Source: JAVVEZ01 sp032250895 (lineage in GTDB: Bacteria; Pseudomonadota; Gammaproteobacteria; Pseudomonadales; Pseudohongiellaceae). From it: 21,670 nt of DNA. Location: positions 1-21,670 of the forward strand of contig JAVVEZ010000060.1 of NCBI GenBank assembly GCA_032250895.1. The letters are read 5' to 3'. The position numbers and the translations under genes were made by a program. The notes beneath the pieces are model-generated. The model was not told the DNA's origin. It saw only the letters and a list, made by a program, of their open reading frames with translations, and searched no databases. Below, one piece after another: positions 13,815 through 21,670 of the stretch. The first letter of the stretch is position 1. Every line of letters starts with the position of its first letter.

Positions 13815-14502
13815 TGCTGAGCAGCAGGCAGGTCTGGGCAGTGTGATGGGGGCGACCTTGCGGCGGGAGCTGCTGATCGCCATGCGCAGTCCTGCGGCGA
13901 TGCTGAATCCGCTGGTGTTTTTTGTCATCGCGGTGACCTTGTTTCCTCTGGGTGCCGGCGGTGACAGTGAATTTCTCAGTGCCATTGCTGCCGGGGTGAT
14001 CTGGGTGACGGCGCTGCTGGCGGTGATGCTGTCCATGGACAGCTTGTTTCGCTCTGATTATGAAGACGGGTCCCTGGAACAATTGCTGATCGGTTCGCAG
14101 CCGCTGTATTTTCTGCTGCTGACCCGGGTATTCAGCCACTGGCTGGTCTCCAGCCTGCCGCTGGTGCTGTTGACGCCGGTGTTGGCAAGCATGCTGGCAC
14201 TGCCGCAGGAGGGCATGGTGATATTGGTCTTGAGTTTGTTGTTGGGTACCCCCACCTTGAGCCTGATCGGAGCGATCGGTATGGCCCTGACGGTGGGATT
14301 ATCCCGAAGTGGTCTGCTGCTGGCTGTGTTAGTATTGCCTCTCTTCATTCCGGTGCTGGTGTTTGGCACCGGCGCAGTGCAGTCAGCTCTGAACGGACTG
14401 CCGGTTTCGGGCCTGCTGGCATTGCTGGGAGCCATACTGGCGCTGGCGCTGGCGCTGGCGCCGCTGGCCATCGCAGCGGCCTTGCGAATCAGCGTCAATT
14501 GA
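13807..14502 (+). CDS. ccmB: Heme exporter membrane protein CcmB
   Basis: CcmB is the membrane subunit paired with the CcmA ATPase. The product has 231 residues, with about six hydrophobic segments and the family stretch SMDSLFRSDYEDGSLEQLL on the cytoplasmic side. I chose the ATG at 13807 (GGAG about 10 bases upstream, 8-base overlap with ccmA). This gives an N-terminus slightly longer than the usual ~220 residues, so a start at 13846 (MGATLRREL) is an alternative. The C-terminal LALALALAPLAIAAALR segment is encoded by an in-frame hexamer repeat. ccmC follows after 24 bases. Confidence 0.92.
   Translation: MYDAEQQAGLGSVMGATLRRELLIAMRSPAAMLNPLVFFVIAVTLFPLGAGGDSEFLSAIAAGVIWVTALLAVMLSMDSLFRSDYEDGSLEQLLIGSQPLYFLLLTRVFSHWLVSSLPLVLLTPVLASMLALPQEGMVILVLSLLLGTPTLSLIGAIGMALTVGLSRSGLLLAVLVLPLFIPVLVFGTGAVQSALNGLPVSGLLALLGAILALALALAPLAIAAALRISVN
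14437..14460. repeat. Four tandem CTGGCG hexamers inside ccmB
   Basis: CTGGCG occurs four times without interruption at 14437-14460 and encodes a Leu-Ala run in the last membrane segment of CcmB. Gain or loss of a unit would keep the frame and change the helix length by two residues. Such low-complexity runs are common in GC-rich membrane genes. Confidence 0.8.
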
Positions 14503-14526
14503 ACAAATATTGGTTGGGCACGCATC

Positions 14527-15321
14527 ATGTGGCAATGGTTGTATAGACTGGGTTCGCCCAGGTGGTTTTATGAGATGACGGGGCGGTTTCTGCCCTGGCT
14601 GGCTGGCGTTACCGCCGTGTTGCTGGTGACGGGGCTGGTATGGGGGCTGCTGCTGGCACCGCCGGATTACCAGATGGGGGACAATTACCGCATCATCTAC
14701 ATCCATGTACCCACGGTGGTGCTGGCCATGAATTCCTATCTGCTGATGGCGGTGTTGAGCGCGGCGGTACTGATCTGGAAGATCAAGATGGCCGACATCG
14801 TCGCCAAGGCCTGTGCCCCCATCGGCGCCACACTGACGGCAGTGGGCCTCGCCACCGGCTCGATCTGGGGCATCCCCACCTGGGGTACCTGGTGGATCTG
14901 GGATGCGCGGCTGACATCGACGCTGATCCTGTTCTTTCTGTACATCGGTATCATTGCGCTGCGTTCCGCCTACGACTCGGTGGATTCCGCCGCCAGAGCC
15001 AGCGCGGTACTGGTGCTGGTGGGTGTGGTGAACATTCCCATCATTGTCTATTCGGTGGAATGGTGGAACACGCTGCATCAACCGGCCAGTGAGTTGTCCT
15101 TGCGCAATACCGCCGCCAACCCGCCGGAAATCTGGATCCCGGCCTTCATCATGGGCTTCGCCGTGTTCGGGGTTTTCCTGCTGGCGCTGATTCTGCGCAG
15201 CCGCAATGAAATCCTGGTGCGGGAACGGCGTGCGCAATGGGTGCTCGATCTCATCAGGCGCGATCACGGCGAGCAGGAGCCTGCCAATGGCGGCTTGCAT
15301 GTCAGCGGAGGCAAAGCCTGA
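14527..15321 (+). CDS. ccmC: Heme-handling membrane protein CcmC
   Basis: CcmC binds heme at the periplasmic face and transfers it to CcmE. The product has 264 residues with six likely membrane helices. The tryptophan-rich WWD heme site reads TWGTWWIWDARLTS (118-131), flanked by the two histidine ligands His60 (IYIHVP) and His184 (NTLHQP); all are intact. The stretch SVEWWNTLHQP is nearly the same as in E. coli CcmC. The ribosome-binding site is weak. The stop codon shares one base with the ccmD start (TGATG). Confidence 0.96.
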   Translation: MWQWLYRLGSPRWFYEMTGRFLPWLAGVTAVLLVTGLVWGLLLAPPDYQMGDNYRIIYIHVPTVVLAMNSYLLMAVLSAAVLIWKIKMADIVAKACAPIGATLTAVGLATGSIWGIPTWGTWWIWDARLTSTLILFFLYIGIIALRSAYDSVDSAARASAVLVLVGVVNIPIIVYSVEWWNTLHQPASELSLRNTAANPPEIWIPAFIMGFAVFGVFLLALILRSRNEILVRERRAQWVLDLIRRDHGEQEPANGGLHVSGGKA

Positions 15322-15506
15322 TGCCGGAATTGCAGTTTTCCAGTCTGGGTGATTTTTTGGAGATGGGTGGCTATGCCCTGTATGTCTGGTCCGCCTATAG
15401 CATCTTTGCGGTCTTTGTGGCGGTGAACCTGATCCAGCCTTATCGGGCCCGGCGTAAATTCATGAAACAGCAGCGCGCCCGTCTCGAACGTGAGGAACAA
15501 CGCTGA
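15321..15506 (+). CDS. ccmD: Heme exporter small membrane protein CcmD
   Basis: CcmD is a small single-span protein that helps release holo-CcmE from CcmABC. The product has 61 residues: an FxDFLEMGGYALYVWSAY stretch, which is the family hallmark, one membrane helix (about 19-40) and a strongly basic, charged cytoplasmic tail. The frame is open further upstream, but the ATG at 15321 follows GGAGG by 9 bases and fits the family. It overlaps ccmC and ccmE by one base each (TGATG). Confidence 0.9.
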   Translation: MPELQFSSLGDFLEMGGYALYVWSAYSIFAVFVAVNLIQPYRARRKFMKQQRARLEREEQR

Positions 15507-15964
15507 TGCTGGCACATCGAAAGCAACGCCTGCTGATCGTGGGCTTTATCATTTGTGGCTCTGCCCTGGCCGTGGGCCTGATGCTGTTTGCGCTGAACAA
15601 GGGCATCAACGTTTTCTTCACGCCGACCGAGATATCCGAGGGCCTGGTCCCTGCGGGCCAGAACATTCGCATTGGTGGCATGGTAAAACCCGGCAGCCTG
15701 AAAAAAGCCGGTCTGGAAGGCACCCGCATAGAATTTATCGCCACCGACTTCAACAAAGAGATTCCGGTTACCTTTACCGGGGTCTTGCCGGATTTGTTCC
15801 GGGAAGGTCAGGGGGTGGTGGCGGATGGCTACATGGACGCGCAGGGCATGTTTCAGGCCGCCCAGATCCTGGCCAAGCATGATGAAAACTATATGTCCGC
15901 CGAGGTAAAGGCGGCACTGGTAGCCGCCGAGAAAAAGCAAGCAGGAGTTTCCGATGGTCCCTGA
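15506..15964 (+). CDS. ccmE: Heme chaperone CcmE
   Basis: CcmE binds heme covalently in the periplasm and carries it from CcmC to the CcmF/H ligase. The product has 152 residues: a positive start (HRKQR), one membrane anchor (about 9-30) and an OB-fold domain. The covalent heme histidine is His125 in ILAKHDENYM, with Tyr129 as likely axial ligand, matching the HxxxY form (E. coli His130/Tyr134). GAGG lies about 10 bases before the ATG. The end overlaps ccmF by 11 bases. Confidence 0.96.
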   Translation: MLAHRKQRLLIVGFIICGSALAVGLMLFALNKGINVFFTPTEISEGLVPAGQNIRIGGMVKPGSLKKAGLEGTRIEFIATDFNKEIPVTFTGVLPDLFREGQGVVADGYMDAQGMFQAAQILAKHDENYMSAEVKAALVAAEKKQAGVSDGP

Positions 15965-17954
15965 GCTGGGTAATTTTGCATTGATACTGGCGCTGTGTCT
16001 GGCCTTGTTGCTGAGTACACTTCCAATGGCAGGCGCTTACACCGGCAACACACTCTGGATGTCGCTGTCGCGCTCGCTGAGTGCCGGCATGTGGGTGTTC
16101 ATGGTGCTGAGCTTTGGCTGCCTCGCCTATGCCTTTCTGCATGATGATTTCACCGTGGCCTATGTGGCGAGGAATTCCAATTCCTTCCTGCCGTCCTACT
16201 ACAAGTTCACTGCCGTGTGGGGCGGGCATGAGGGTTCCCTGCTGTTGTGGGTATTGATTCTGGCCACCTGGACCTATGCCGTCAGCCTCTTCAGCCGCAA
16301 TCTGCCGCTGGATATCCTGGCCCGGGTGCTGGGCGTCATGGGCATCGTGAGTGTGGGTTTTCTGCTGTTCATGCTGCTGACCTCCAATCCCTTCGATCGT
16401 CTGTTGTTGTCGCCACCACAGGACGGCAGTGATCTGAATCCCTTGCTGCAGGACTTTGGCCTGATCGTGCACCCGCCCTTCCTCTATATGGGCTATGTGG
16501 GCTTTTCGGTGGCCTTTGCCTTTGCGATTGCCGCGCTGCTCACCGGCCGTCTCGACGCCGCCTGGGCACGCTGGACCCGGCCCTGGACCAATGCGGCCTG
16601 GGCCTTCCTGACCATTGGTATCGCACTGGGCAGCTGGTGGGCCTATTATGAATTGGGCTGGGGCGGCTGGTGGTTCTGGGACCCCACCGAAAACGTGGCC
16701 TTCATGCCCTGGCTGGTGGGGACGGCGCTGATTCATTCCCTGGCCGTGACGGAAAAACGCGGAATTTTCAAAAGCTGGACCGTGTTATTGGCCATTGCCG
16801 CGTTCTCGCTGAGTCTGCTGGGAGCCTTCATCGTCCGTTCCGGGGTTCTGACCTCGGTCCACGCCTTTGCCGTCGACCCGAAAAGAGGGACGGTGCTGTT
16901 GATTCTTCTGCTCACCGTGATTGGCTCCTCGCTGTTCCTGTATGCGCTGCGGGCACCGACAGTGAAGGGCAGTGCCAGTTATACGTCCACGTCCCGGGAG
17001 GTTTTTCTGCTGATCAACAATATCATTCTGGTGGTGACGACCGCCGCCGTGCTGCTGGGCACGCTGTTTCCGCTGATCCATGAGGCCATTTACGGAGAAG
17101 CCAACCGGGTGTCTGTGGGCCCTCCCTATTTCAATACCCTTTTCATCCCCCTGATGGCCTTGCTGGCGGTGTTTCTGGGTATGGCCACGTTTTCACGCTG
17201 GAAAAAAACGTCCGTGGCCTATTTGAAACAACAATTGTGGAAAATTGCCGTGGCGAGCATCGCGCTGGGAATTGTCCTGCCCCTGCTGCTGACCTCGGAC
17301 GTGAATATTTCTGCAATGGTGGCATTGTTGCTGGCCTTCTGGATCGTATTTGGCATCGTTCGTGATGTGCTGGCCAAAACGGCCAACAAGAACAGTTTTT
17401 TCAAGGGTCTGAAGAGCCTGGGTCTGAGTTACAGCGGTATGCAGATTGCCCATCTGGGCATGGCGGTGATCATTCTCGGGGTCAGCCTGACCAGCCAGTA
17501 CAGTGTCGAGAAAGATGTGTTGATGGCCCCCGGAGACAGTTTGACCATCGGTCGCTACGAATTTGTTTTTGAAGGTTCAGTCAAGGAGCCCGGCCCGAAT
17601 TACGAGGCCGATGTGGGTACCCTGAGAGTCCTGAAGAATGGTGCACAATACCTGACCATGCATCCGGAAAAACGCCGCTATTATGCGCGTGGTGATTTTC
17701 AGACCGAAGCGGATATCAACGTCGGCCTGTTCCGTGATCTGTTTACCGCGCTGGGGGATCCACGGGAAGCCGGTGCCTGGGTGGTGCGCATTCATGTCAA
17801 ACCCTTTGTGTTCTGGATATGGATGGGCGCTTTCCTGATGGCCATGGGGGGTGTCGTCGCGATTACCGACAGGCGTTATCGCAAGCGCAAAGAGCTTGCT
17901 GCGGGTGTCCGTAGCGAGGCGGGCGCTTCCGCTACCCTGGTTACGGAGGCCTGA
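15954..17954 (+). CDS. ccmF: Cytochrome c heme lyase subunit CcmF
   Basis: CcmF takes heme from holo-CcmE and, with CcmH/CcmI, attaches it to the reduced CXXCH motif of apocytochromes. The product has 666 residues and many membrane helices. The WWD domain reads WGGWWFWDPTENVAFMPW (236-253). Conserved histidine regions include VWGGHEGSLLLW (His92) and IVHPPFLYMGY (His173), and a further His lies in SVHAFAVDP. The DPTENVAF wording departs slightly from the DPVENASF I remember as usual. The last periplasmic loop (about 525-620) and the final helix are present, so the gene is full length. The start overlaps ccmE. Confidence 0.96.
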   Translation: MVPELGNFALILALCLALLLSTLPMAGAYTGNTLWMSLSRSLSAGMWVFMVLSFGCLAYAFLHDDFTVAYVARNSNSFLPSYYKFTAVWGGHEGSLLLWVLILATWTYAVSLFSRNLPLDILARVLGVMGIVSVGFLLFMLLTSNPFDRLLLSPPQDGSDLNPLLQDFGLIVHPPFLYMGYVGFSVAFAFAIAALLTGRLDAAWARWTRPWTNAAWAFLTIGIALGSWWAYYELGWGGWWFWDPTENVAFMPWLVGTALIHSLAVTEKRGIFKSWTVLLAIAAFSLSLLGAFIVRSGVLTSVHAFAVDPKRGTVLLILLLTVIGSSLFLYALRAPTVKGSASYTSTSREVFLLINNIILVVTTAAVLLGTLFPLIHEAIYGEANRVSVGPPYFNTLFIPLMALLAVFLGMATFSRWKKTSVAYLKQQLWKIAVASIALGIVLPLLLTSDVNISAMVALLLAFWIVFGIVRDVLAKTANKNSFFKGLKSLGLSYSGMQIAHLGMAVIILGVSLTSQYSVEKDVLMAPGDSLTIGRYEFVFEGSVKEPGPNYEADVGTLRVLKNGAQYLTMHPEKRRYYARGDFQTEADINVGLFRDLFTALGDPREAGAWVVRIHVKPFVFWIWMGAFLMAMGGVVAITDRRYRKRKELAAGVRSEAGASATLVTEA

Positions 17955-17955
17955 C

Positions 17956-18489
17956 ATGAACAAGCGCGTCAAACTTTTCATCCCGGTCGCTTTTTTCCTG
18001 GCTATGCTGGGCCTGCTGTTCTTTGGTTTGGGCCGTGATCCCAATCAGGTGCCGTCAGCGCTGATCAACCGGCCTTTGCCGGAATTTTCGCTGCCCTCTC
18101 TGGATGTCGAGGCCCCGCAGATTACCAAGGCGGATTTGATGGGTGGTATTTTCATCGTGAATGTCTGGGCGACCTGGTGCCCGCCCTGTCATATCGAACA
18201 TCCCTATCTTCTGGAAATCAGCAAGCGGGAGAAGGACATCAGCTTTGTAGGGGTCAACTACAAGGATTCGGTCAAGGAAGCCAGGCAGTTTCTGGCAGAA
18301 AAGGGTGATCCTTTCAAATTGAACATCGTGGATAGCGATGGCCGTTTCGGCATCGATCTGGGTGTGGCAGGCGCGCCCGAAACCTTTGTGGTCGATGCCA
18401 ATGGCACCATTCGCTATCGTCATGTGGGGGTGATCGATAACAGGATATGGGCAGAAACCTTTGCCCCACTGATTGCGAAAATAAAATAG
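17956..18489 (+). CDS. ccmG: Thiol:disulfide interchange protein CcmG (DsbE)
   Basis: CcmG is a membrane-anchored thioredoxin-like reductant that keeps apocytochrome or CcmH cysteines reduced. The product has 177 residues: an N-terminal anchor (about 7-25), then a thioredoxin fold with FIVNVWATWCPPCHIEHPYL (active site Cys75 and Cys78) and the GVAGAPETFVVD stretch with its cis-proline, the CcmG fingerprint. GGAGG lies 7 bases before the ATG. It starts one base after the ccmF stop, and ccmH begins directly after its own stop. Confidence 0.95.
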   Translation: MNKRVKLFIPVAFFLAMLGLLFFGLGRDPNQVPSALINRPLPEFSLPSLDVEAPQITKADLMGGIFIVNVWATWCPPCHIEHPYLLEISKREKDISFVGVNYKDSVKEARQFLAEKGDPFKLNIVDSDGRFGIDLGVAGAPETFVVDANGTIRYRHVGVIDNRIWAETFAPLIAKIK

Positions 18490-18963
18490 ATGACAAAATT
18501 TTTCCTGTTGTTCGTGCTGACATGCAGCCTGCCGGGCCAGGCCTGGGCCGCCATTGAAGTCCACGAATTTGACAGCCCCGAGCAAGAGGCGCGCTTCAGG
18601 CATCTGATCGATGAAATGCGCTGCCCCATGTGCCTCAATGCCAACCTCTCCGGCTCGGATGCGCCCATTGCCGCCGATCTGCGGCATGAAATTGCCGATC
18701 AGATTGCAGAAGGGCGCAGCGATGAGGAAATCATTGCCTTCATGACCAGCCGTTATGGCGACTTCATTCTGTACCGGCCGCCGCTCAACAGTGCTACGTT
18801 CTTTCTGTGGTTTGGCCCGGCGCTGTTGCTGTTGGCGGGTTTTTTTGTCGTGCGCCGCATGCTGAGGCAGAGCAGGGCGGCGACCACCGAAAGCGCCTTG
18901 AGTGCTGACGAGAGCAACAAGCTGCACGCCATCCTCGATTCCGACTCTGATACGAAAAAATAA
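18490..18963 (+). CDS. ccmH: Cytochrome c biogenesis protein CcmH (short form)
   Basis: CcmH is a redox protein of the heme lyase complex, thought to reduce or hold the apocytochrome CXXC. The product has 157 residues: a signal peptide (likely cut after AWA at 20), the motif MRCPMCLNANLSGSDAPIA (43-61; Cys45 and Cys48), an all-helical small domain with GDFILYRPP, a membrane helix (about 103-120) and a charged tail. It is the short, pseudomonad-like version; the TPR part that is fused to it in E. coli is the separate next gene. The ATG follows the ccmG stop with no gap. Confidence 0.95.
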   Translation: MTKFFLLFVLTCSLPGQAWAAIEVHEFDSPEQEARFRHLIDEMRCPMCLNANLSGSDAPIAADLRHEIADQIAEGRSDEEIIAFMTSRYGDFILYRPPLNSATFFLWFGPALLLLAGFFVVRRMLRQSRAATTESALSADESNKLHAILDSDSDTKK

Positions 18964-18969
18964 GGTTTT

Positions 18970-20238
18970 ATGACATCTCTGTGGTTTTTTATTGCTCTGC
19001 TGCTGGTTCTCGCCCTGGTGTTCGTGGTGGTGCCGGTGTTGCGCTTCCGTGGACAGTCAAAGCCTGAGCAGCACAATATCCGCAAGGAAAAAAATATTGA
19101 GGTGTTCAATCAGAGCCTGCTGGAACTGCAAGGGGACCTGGCACAGCAACTGATTGATCAGGAGCAGTTTGAAAAACTGAAAGTGGAACTGCAGCGTGGT
19201 TTCCTCAGCGACATGGAAGAGAGCGCAAAGGTCAATAAAAGGACACAGGCCGCCGCAGTGAACAGATGGCTGCCATTGCTGCTTGCCCTGCTGGTGCCGG
19301 TACTCAGTATCGGGCTGTATCTGAATATCGGTTCGAACCGTGATCTGGTGCTGCCGGCACTGATGGCACAGATTTCCTCTGCCGAAGACGCAGAGCAACA
19401 GCAGCAGGCACTGGATGACCTGGCTGATGTCTTGCAGGCACGTTTTGAACACAAACCAGGGGATGTGCAGGGTGCCTACATGCTGGGCACCCTCTATATT
19501 GAACTGCAACGCTATGACGAGGCCGCAGGGGTTTTCACGAAACTGCTCGATCATGTCGAGGCTGCGGCCGACAAAGCCACCATTCTGGGCCAACTGGCTC
19601 AGGCGCAGTATCTGGCGGCTGACCAGGAAATGACGGAAGCAGTCAGGTCAACGGTGGCCCGGGCGCTGGTGCTGAATCCCAATGAATCCGCTACCTTGAG
19701 CCTGTTGGCGATAGATGCCTTCATCAAACAGAATTTTGACGAGGCACTGGGCTATTGGCGGCGCCAGTTGGCACAGACCGAAGCGGGCAGTGCCGAGGCC
19801 GGTGTGCTGCGCGACCGGATTGCCAGGGTGGCGGCTTTGTTGCCCCAGGGGCAGGGGGAAAGCACGGAAGCCAACACTGGCGGGCTTGAGGCCATCAGTC
19901 TGAATGTCCGGGTTGACGTGGACCCGGCCATCAAAGACCAGGTCAGCCAGGATATGCGGGTGTTTGTCTATGCACGCAGCACCGCGATGCCCCAGCCGCT
20001 GGCAGCCGCAACCTATACCGTTGCCGACCTGCCGCTGGAGCTGAGTCTGGATGATTCCATGGCGATGCTGCCAGGATTGAATCTGTCTTCGGCCGACACG
20101 GTGCTGGTAGGGGCCAGAATTTCCAGATCCGGGCAGGCCATTGCCCAGTCCGGGGACTATCAGGCGATCACGGAACCGTTTGCGGTGCGGGAACAGAGTG
20201 ATACGATCACTCTCACCATCAAGGATCTCGTTCCTTAA
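18970..20238 (+). CDS. ccmI: Cytochrome c maturation apocytochrome chaperone CcmI
   Basis: CcmI presents the apocytochrome C-terminus to the heme ligase. The product has 422 residues: membrane helix 1 (1-22), a cytoplasmic loop rich in charged and Gln residues with a likely coiled coil (about 38-90), helix 2 (100-119), a TPR-like region (about 135-290; MLGTLYIELQRYDEAAGVF and similar) and a C-terminal beta domain (about 305-422) as in longer CcmI/CycH proteins. AAGG precedes the ATG closely. It is the last ccm gene. No terminator is visible in the 88 bases after it. Confidence 0.92.
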   Translation: MTSLWFFIALLLVLALVFVVVPVLRFRGQSKPEQHNIRKEKNIEVFNQSLLELQGDLAQQLIDQEQFEKLKVELQRGFLSDMEESAKVNKRTQAAAVNRWLPLLLALLVPVLSIGLYLNIGSNRDLVLPALMAQISSAEDAEQQQQALDDLADVLQARFEHKPGDVQGAYMLGTLYIELQRYDEAAGVFTKLLDHVEAAADKATILGQLAQAQYLAADQEMTEAVRSTVARALVLNPNESATLSLLAIDAFIKQNFDEALGYWRRQLAQTEAGSAEAGVLRDRIARVAALLPQGQGESTEANTGGLEAISLNVRVDVDPAIKDQVSQDMRVFVYARSTAMPQPLAAATYTVADLPLELSLDDSMAMLPGLNLSSADTVLVGARISRSGQAIAQSGDYQAITEPFAVREQSDTITLTIKDLVP

Positions 20239-20278
20239 GCTCCCGTCGCCCCGTCAGTCTTCGTCACCCCGCATGCTG

Positions 20279-20315
20279 TTCATAACATGTCATTCATAAC
20301 ATGTTATTCATAAGG
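20279..20315. repeat. 14-bp tandem repeat (about 2.6 copies) before the MFS gene
   Basis: TTCATAACATGTCA (20279-20292), TTCATAACATGTTA (20293-20306) and a partial TTCATAAGG (20307-20315) follow without gaps. The second copy contains the perfect 10-base palindrome TAACATGTTA (20297-20306). The last copy runs into the AAGGAG ribosome-binding site of the MFS gene. The repeat could be an operator array; otherwise it is a small slippage-prone duplication. Confidence 0.8.
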
Positions 20316-20326
20316 AGTTCAGCGCC

Positions 20327-21568
20327 GTGAGCGCTTCCAGATTTTCGGCTTTGGGTTCAGCCCTTTCCAATCGCAACTATGCCATTTACATCAGTTGCAA
20401 CAGCGTCTCCCTGATTGGTTTCTGGATGCAAAGACTGGCCGTGAGCTGGCTCACCTGGGAAATCTCCCATTCGGAATTCTGGGTAGGGGCGGTGGCCTTC
20501 GCCGAAATTGCGCCGCTGATCGTCGTGGGTCCGCTATTCGGTGTCTGGGCCGATCGCTTCGACCGCAAGGGCATGGCGGTGGTCATCCAGGTTCTGATGA
20601 TGGCGCAGGCCTTTGTGTTGTTTTATCTGGCCGTGACGGGACGGCTCACGATAGCCCTGCTGTTCAGCCTGGCCCTGATCGAAGGTGTGGTACAGGCCGC
20701 CTATCAACCCATCCGTCTGGCACTGGTGCCCAATCTGGTGCCCAAAAAAGATCTGGTGGCGGCCTCTGCCTTTACCGCTGTGATGTTCAATGTCGCCCGC
20801 TTTCTGGGACCGGCCATTGCCGGGGTGATCATGAGCCTGTATGGCGCGGCCTTTGCCGTGCTGGTCAATGGCATCACCTATGGTCTGATCGTCATCGCCT
20901 GGTTTTTCATCAGGCTGCCTGACATGGCACCCGCAACAGGCCGGCAGCAATCCTTTTTCACGGACATCAAGGCGGGCTTCCGCTATGTGCTGGATATTCC
21001 GGCATTGTTCTACATGTTCGTGCTGCTGACCTTTATCGGTCTGTTTGCCCGGCCCCTGACCTTCATGCTTTCGGCCTTTGTCGGGGCGGTTTATGAGCGA
21101 GGTCCGGAAACCCTGGCGCTGTTCACGTCCGCCATGGGCATCGGCGCGGTGCTGGCGGGGCTCAAACTCTCCATGGATGGGCAGACCCGGGGGCTGGTGC
21201 GGGCCATCCTGCTGAGCACCCTGGGCAGCATCATCGCCACGATCTGGTTTGCCGGCACCGACCGGCTCTGGCTGGCCACAGGGCTGATCTTTTTCCTGGG
21301 CTATGCCATCACCATTGCCAGTGTCGCCAGCCAGACCCTGGTGCAGAACAGCATCGATGACCGCATGCGCGGGCGGGTGCTGAGCCTGTGGGTGGCCGGT
21401 ACCCGGGGCGCGCCCGCGATCGGCGTGCTGATCATCGGCTGGTTCGCCAGCCGTTTCGGCCTGATGTGGCCCAATGTCGTGGCCGCCCTGTTGTGTCTGA
21501 TGGTTCTGGTGCTGATGAACCGGCGCCGCCGGGTGATGCGCGGGTTTTTTGAGAGTGATGCGCAGTAA
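20327..21568 (+). CDS. Major facilitator superfamily exporter, EntS-like (MFS_3)
   Basis: This is an inner-membrane proton-driven transporter, probably an exporter; the substrate is unknown. The product has 413 residues with about 12 hydrophobic segments. MFS motif A reads GVWADRFDRK (72-81), and the related loop in the second half is DDRMRGRVLSLW. The opening SNRNYAIYISCNSVSLIGFWMQRLAVSWLTWEI is typical of the EntS/MFS_3 group, which includes enterobactin and drug exporters. It starts at GTG, with AAGGAG about 9 bases upstream. It lies 88 bases after ccmI behind the tandem repeat, so separate control is likely. No siderophore or resistance gene is visible nearby to suggest a substrate. Confidence 0.87.
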   Translation: MSASRFSALGSALSNRNYAIYISCNSVSLIGFWMQRLAVSWLTWEISHSEFWVGAVAFAEIAPLIVVGPLFGVWADRFDRKGMAVVIQVLMMAQAFVLFYLAVTGRLTIALLFSLALIEGVVQAAYQPIRLALVPNLVPKKDLVAASAFTAVMFNVARFLGPAIAGVIMSLYGAAFAVLVNGITYGLIVIAWFFIRLPDMAPATGRQQSFFTDIKAGFRYVLDIPALFYMFVLLTFIGLFARPLTFMLSAFVGAVYERGPETLALFTSAMGIGAVLAGLKLSMDGQTRGLVRAILLSTLGSIIATIWFAGTDRLWLATGLIFFLGYAITIASVASQTLVQNSIDDRMRGRVLSLWVAGTRGAPAIGVLIIGWFASRFGLMWPNVVAALLCLMVLVLMNRRRRVMRGFFESDAQ

Positions 21569-21670
21569 ATGGAGCAGCGCCCTCGAGGCTGAAGTCGACC
21601 CTCGATCTCGAATCTGAGTCCTGCCGTTGCAGACCTCCTTGTTTTTCGCTTGTCGCGATGAGGCCATTGT
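21569..21670. other. Trailing non-coding sequence
   Basis: The last 102 bases follow the MFS stop. They contain scattered CTCGA words (CCCTCGAGG, CCCTCGATCTCGA) that could form a weak hairpin, but no terminator with a T-run and no start of a recognisable gene on either strand. Confidence 0.4.

Noticed and set aside
20534..21667. Minus-strand open frame (377 codons) opposite the MFS gene, with AAGGAGGT near its start
   Set aside because: The AAGGAGGT is inside the frame and not followed by a start codon at the right distance; the product is Gln/His/Gly-rich low complexity mirroring the membrane gene.
1..21670. CRISPR array, transposon, prophage, tRNA or rRNA
   Set aside because: No regularly spaced long repeats, transposase or integrase motifs, terminal inverted repeats or tRNA-like cloverleaf segments were seen on reading both strands.

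Overview
The window reads as ordinary chromosomal backbone of an aerobic gammaproteobacterium. GC content is moderately high, and the protein wording is closest to the Pseudomonas/Cellvibrio side of the class: homoserine dehydrogenase, threonine synthase, Dcd, FadD and the Ccm proteins all read like pseudomonad versions from memory. I see no insertion sequence, phage gene, CRISPR array, tRNA or rRNA, and no shift in coding style that would suggest recent transfer. There are 23 protein-coding genes, nearly all essential or housekeeping.

Layout. (1) 1-2354: a leader region and the ribosomal/tRNA-methylation operon rpsP-rimM-trmD-rplS. (2) 2355-6136: a large stem-loop, then a sigma70-type promoter and dsbC-hom-thrC (periplasmic disulfide isomerase, then two threonine-pathway enzymes). 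(3) 6170-7267, minus strand: a single-PDZ HtrA/Deg-type serine protease, convergent with thrC, with a good sigmaE/AlgU-type promoter. (4) 7490-11869: a tightly overlapping trio, fadD-like acyl-CoA ligase, Sua5-type threonylcarbamoyl-AMP synthase and recJ, ended by a strong bidirectional terminator. (5) 11917-12252, minus strand: a small periplasmic cytochrome c of the c553/c4-like type, preceded by a 342-base intergenic region rich in short repeats and palindromes. (6) 12595-20238: dcd followed after 5 bases by the complete cytochrome c maturation operon ccmABCDEFGHI. (7) 20327-21568: an MFS exporter of the EntS-like family behind a 14-bp tandem repeat.

How the genes work together. The ccm operon moves heme to the periplasm (CcmABCD), passes it to the heme chaperone CcmE, and ligates it through CcmF/H/I to apocytochromes whose CXXCH cysteines are kept reduced by CcmG and CcmH. 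The neighbouring monoheme cytochrome (CGACH) is an obvious client. DsbC and the HtrA-like protease act in the same compartment on mis-bridged or damaged proteins. Elsewhere, rpsP-rimM-trmD-rplS and Sua5 serve ribosome assembly and tRNA modification, Dcd supplies dUTP for dTTP synthesis, and RecJ acts in recombinational repair.

I found no convincing undescribed multi-gene system. What deserves a second look is regulatory or organisational: a sigmaE-like promoter on the HtrA gene, a roughly 70-nt stem-loop overlapping the end of rplS and the dsbC promoter, perfect palindromes at the fadD, dcd and MFS gene starts, tandem repeats touching the cytochrome ribosome-binding site, and the unusual dcd-ccm and fadD-sua5-recJ linkages.
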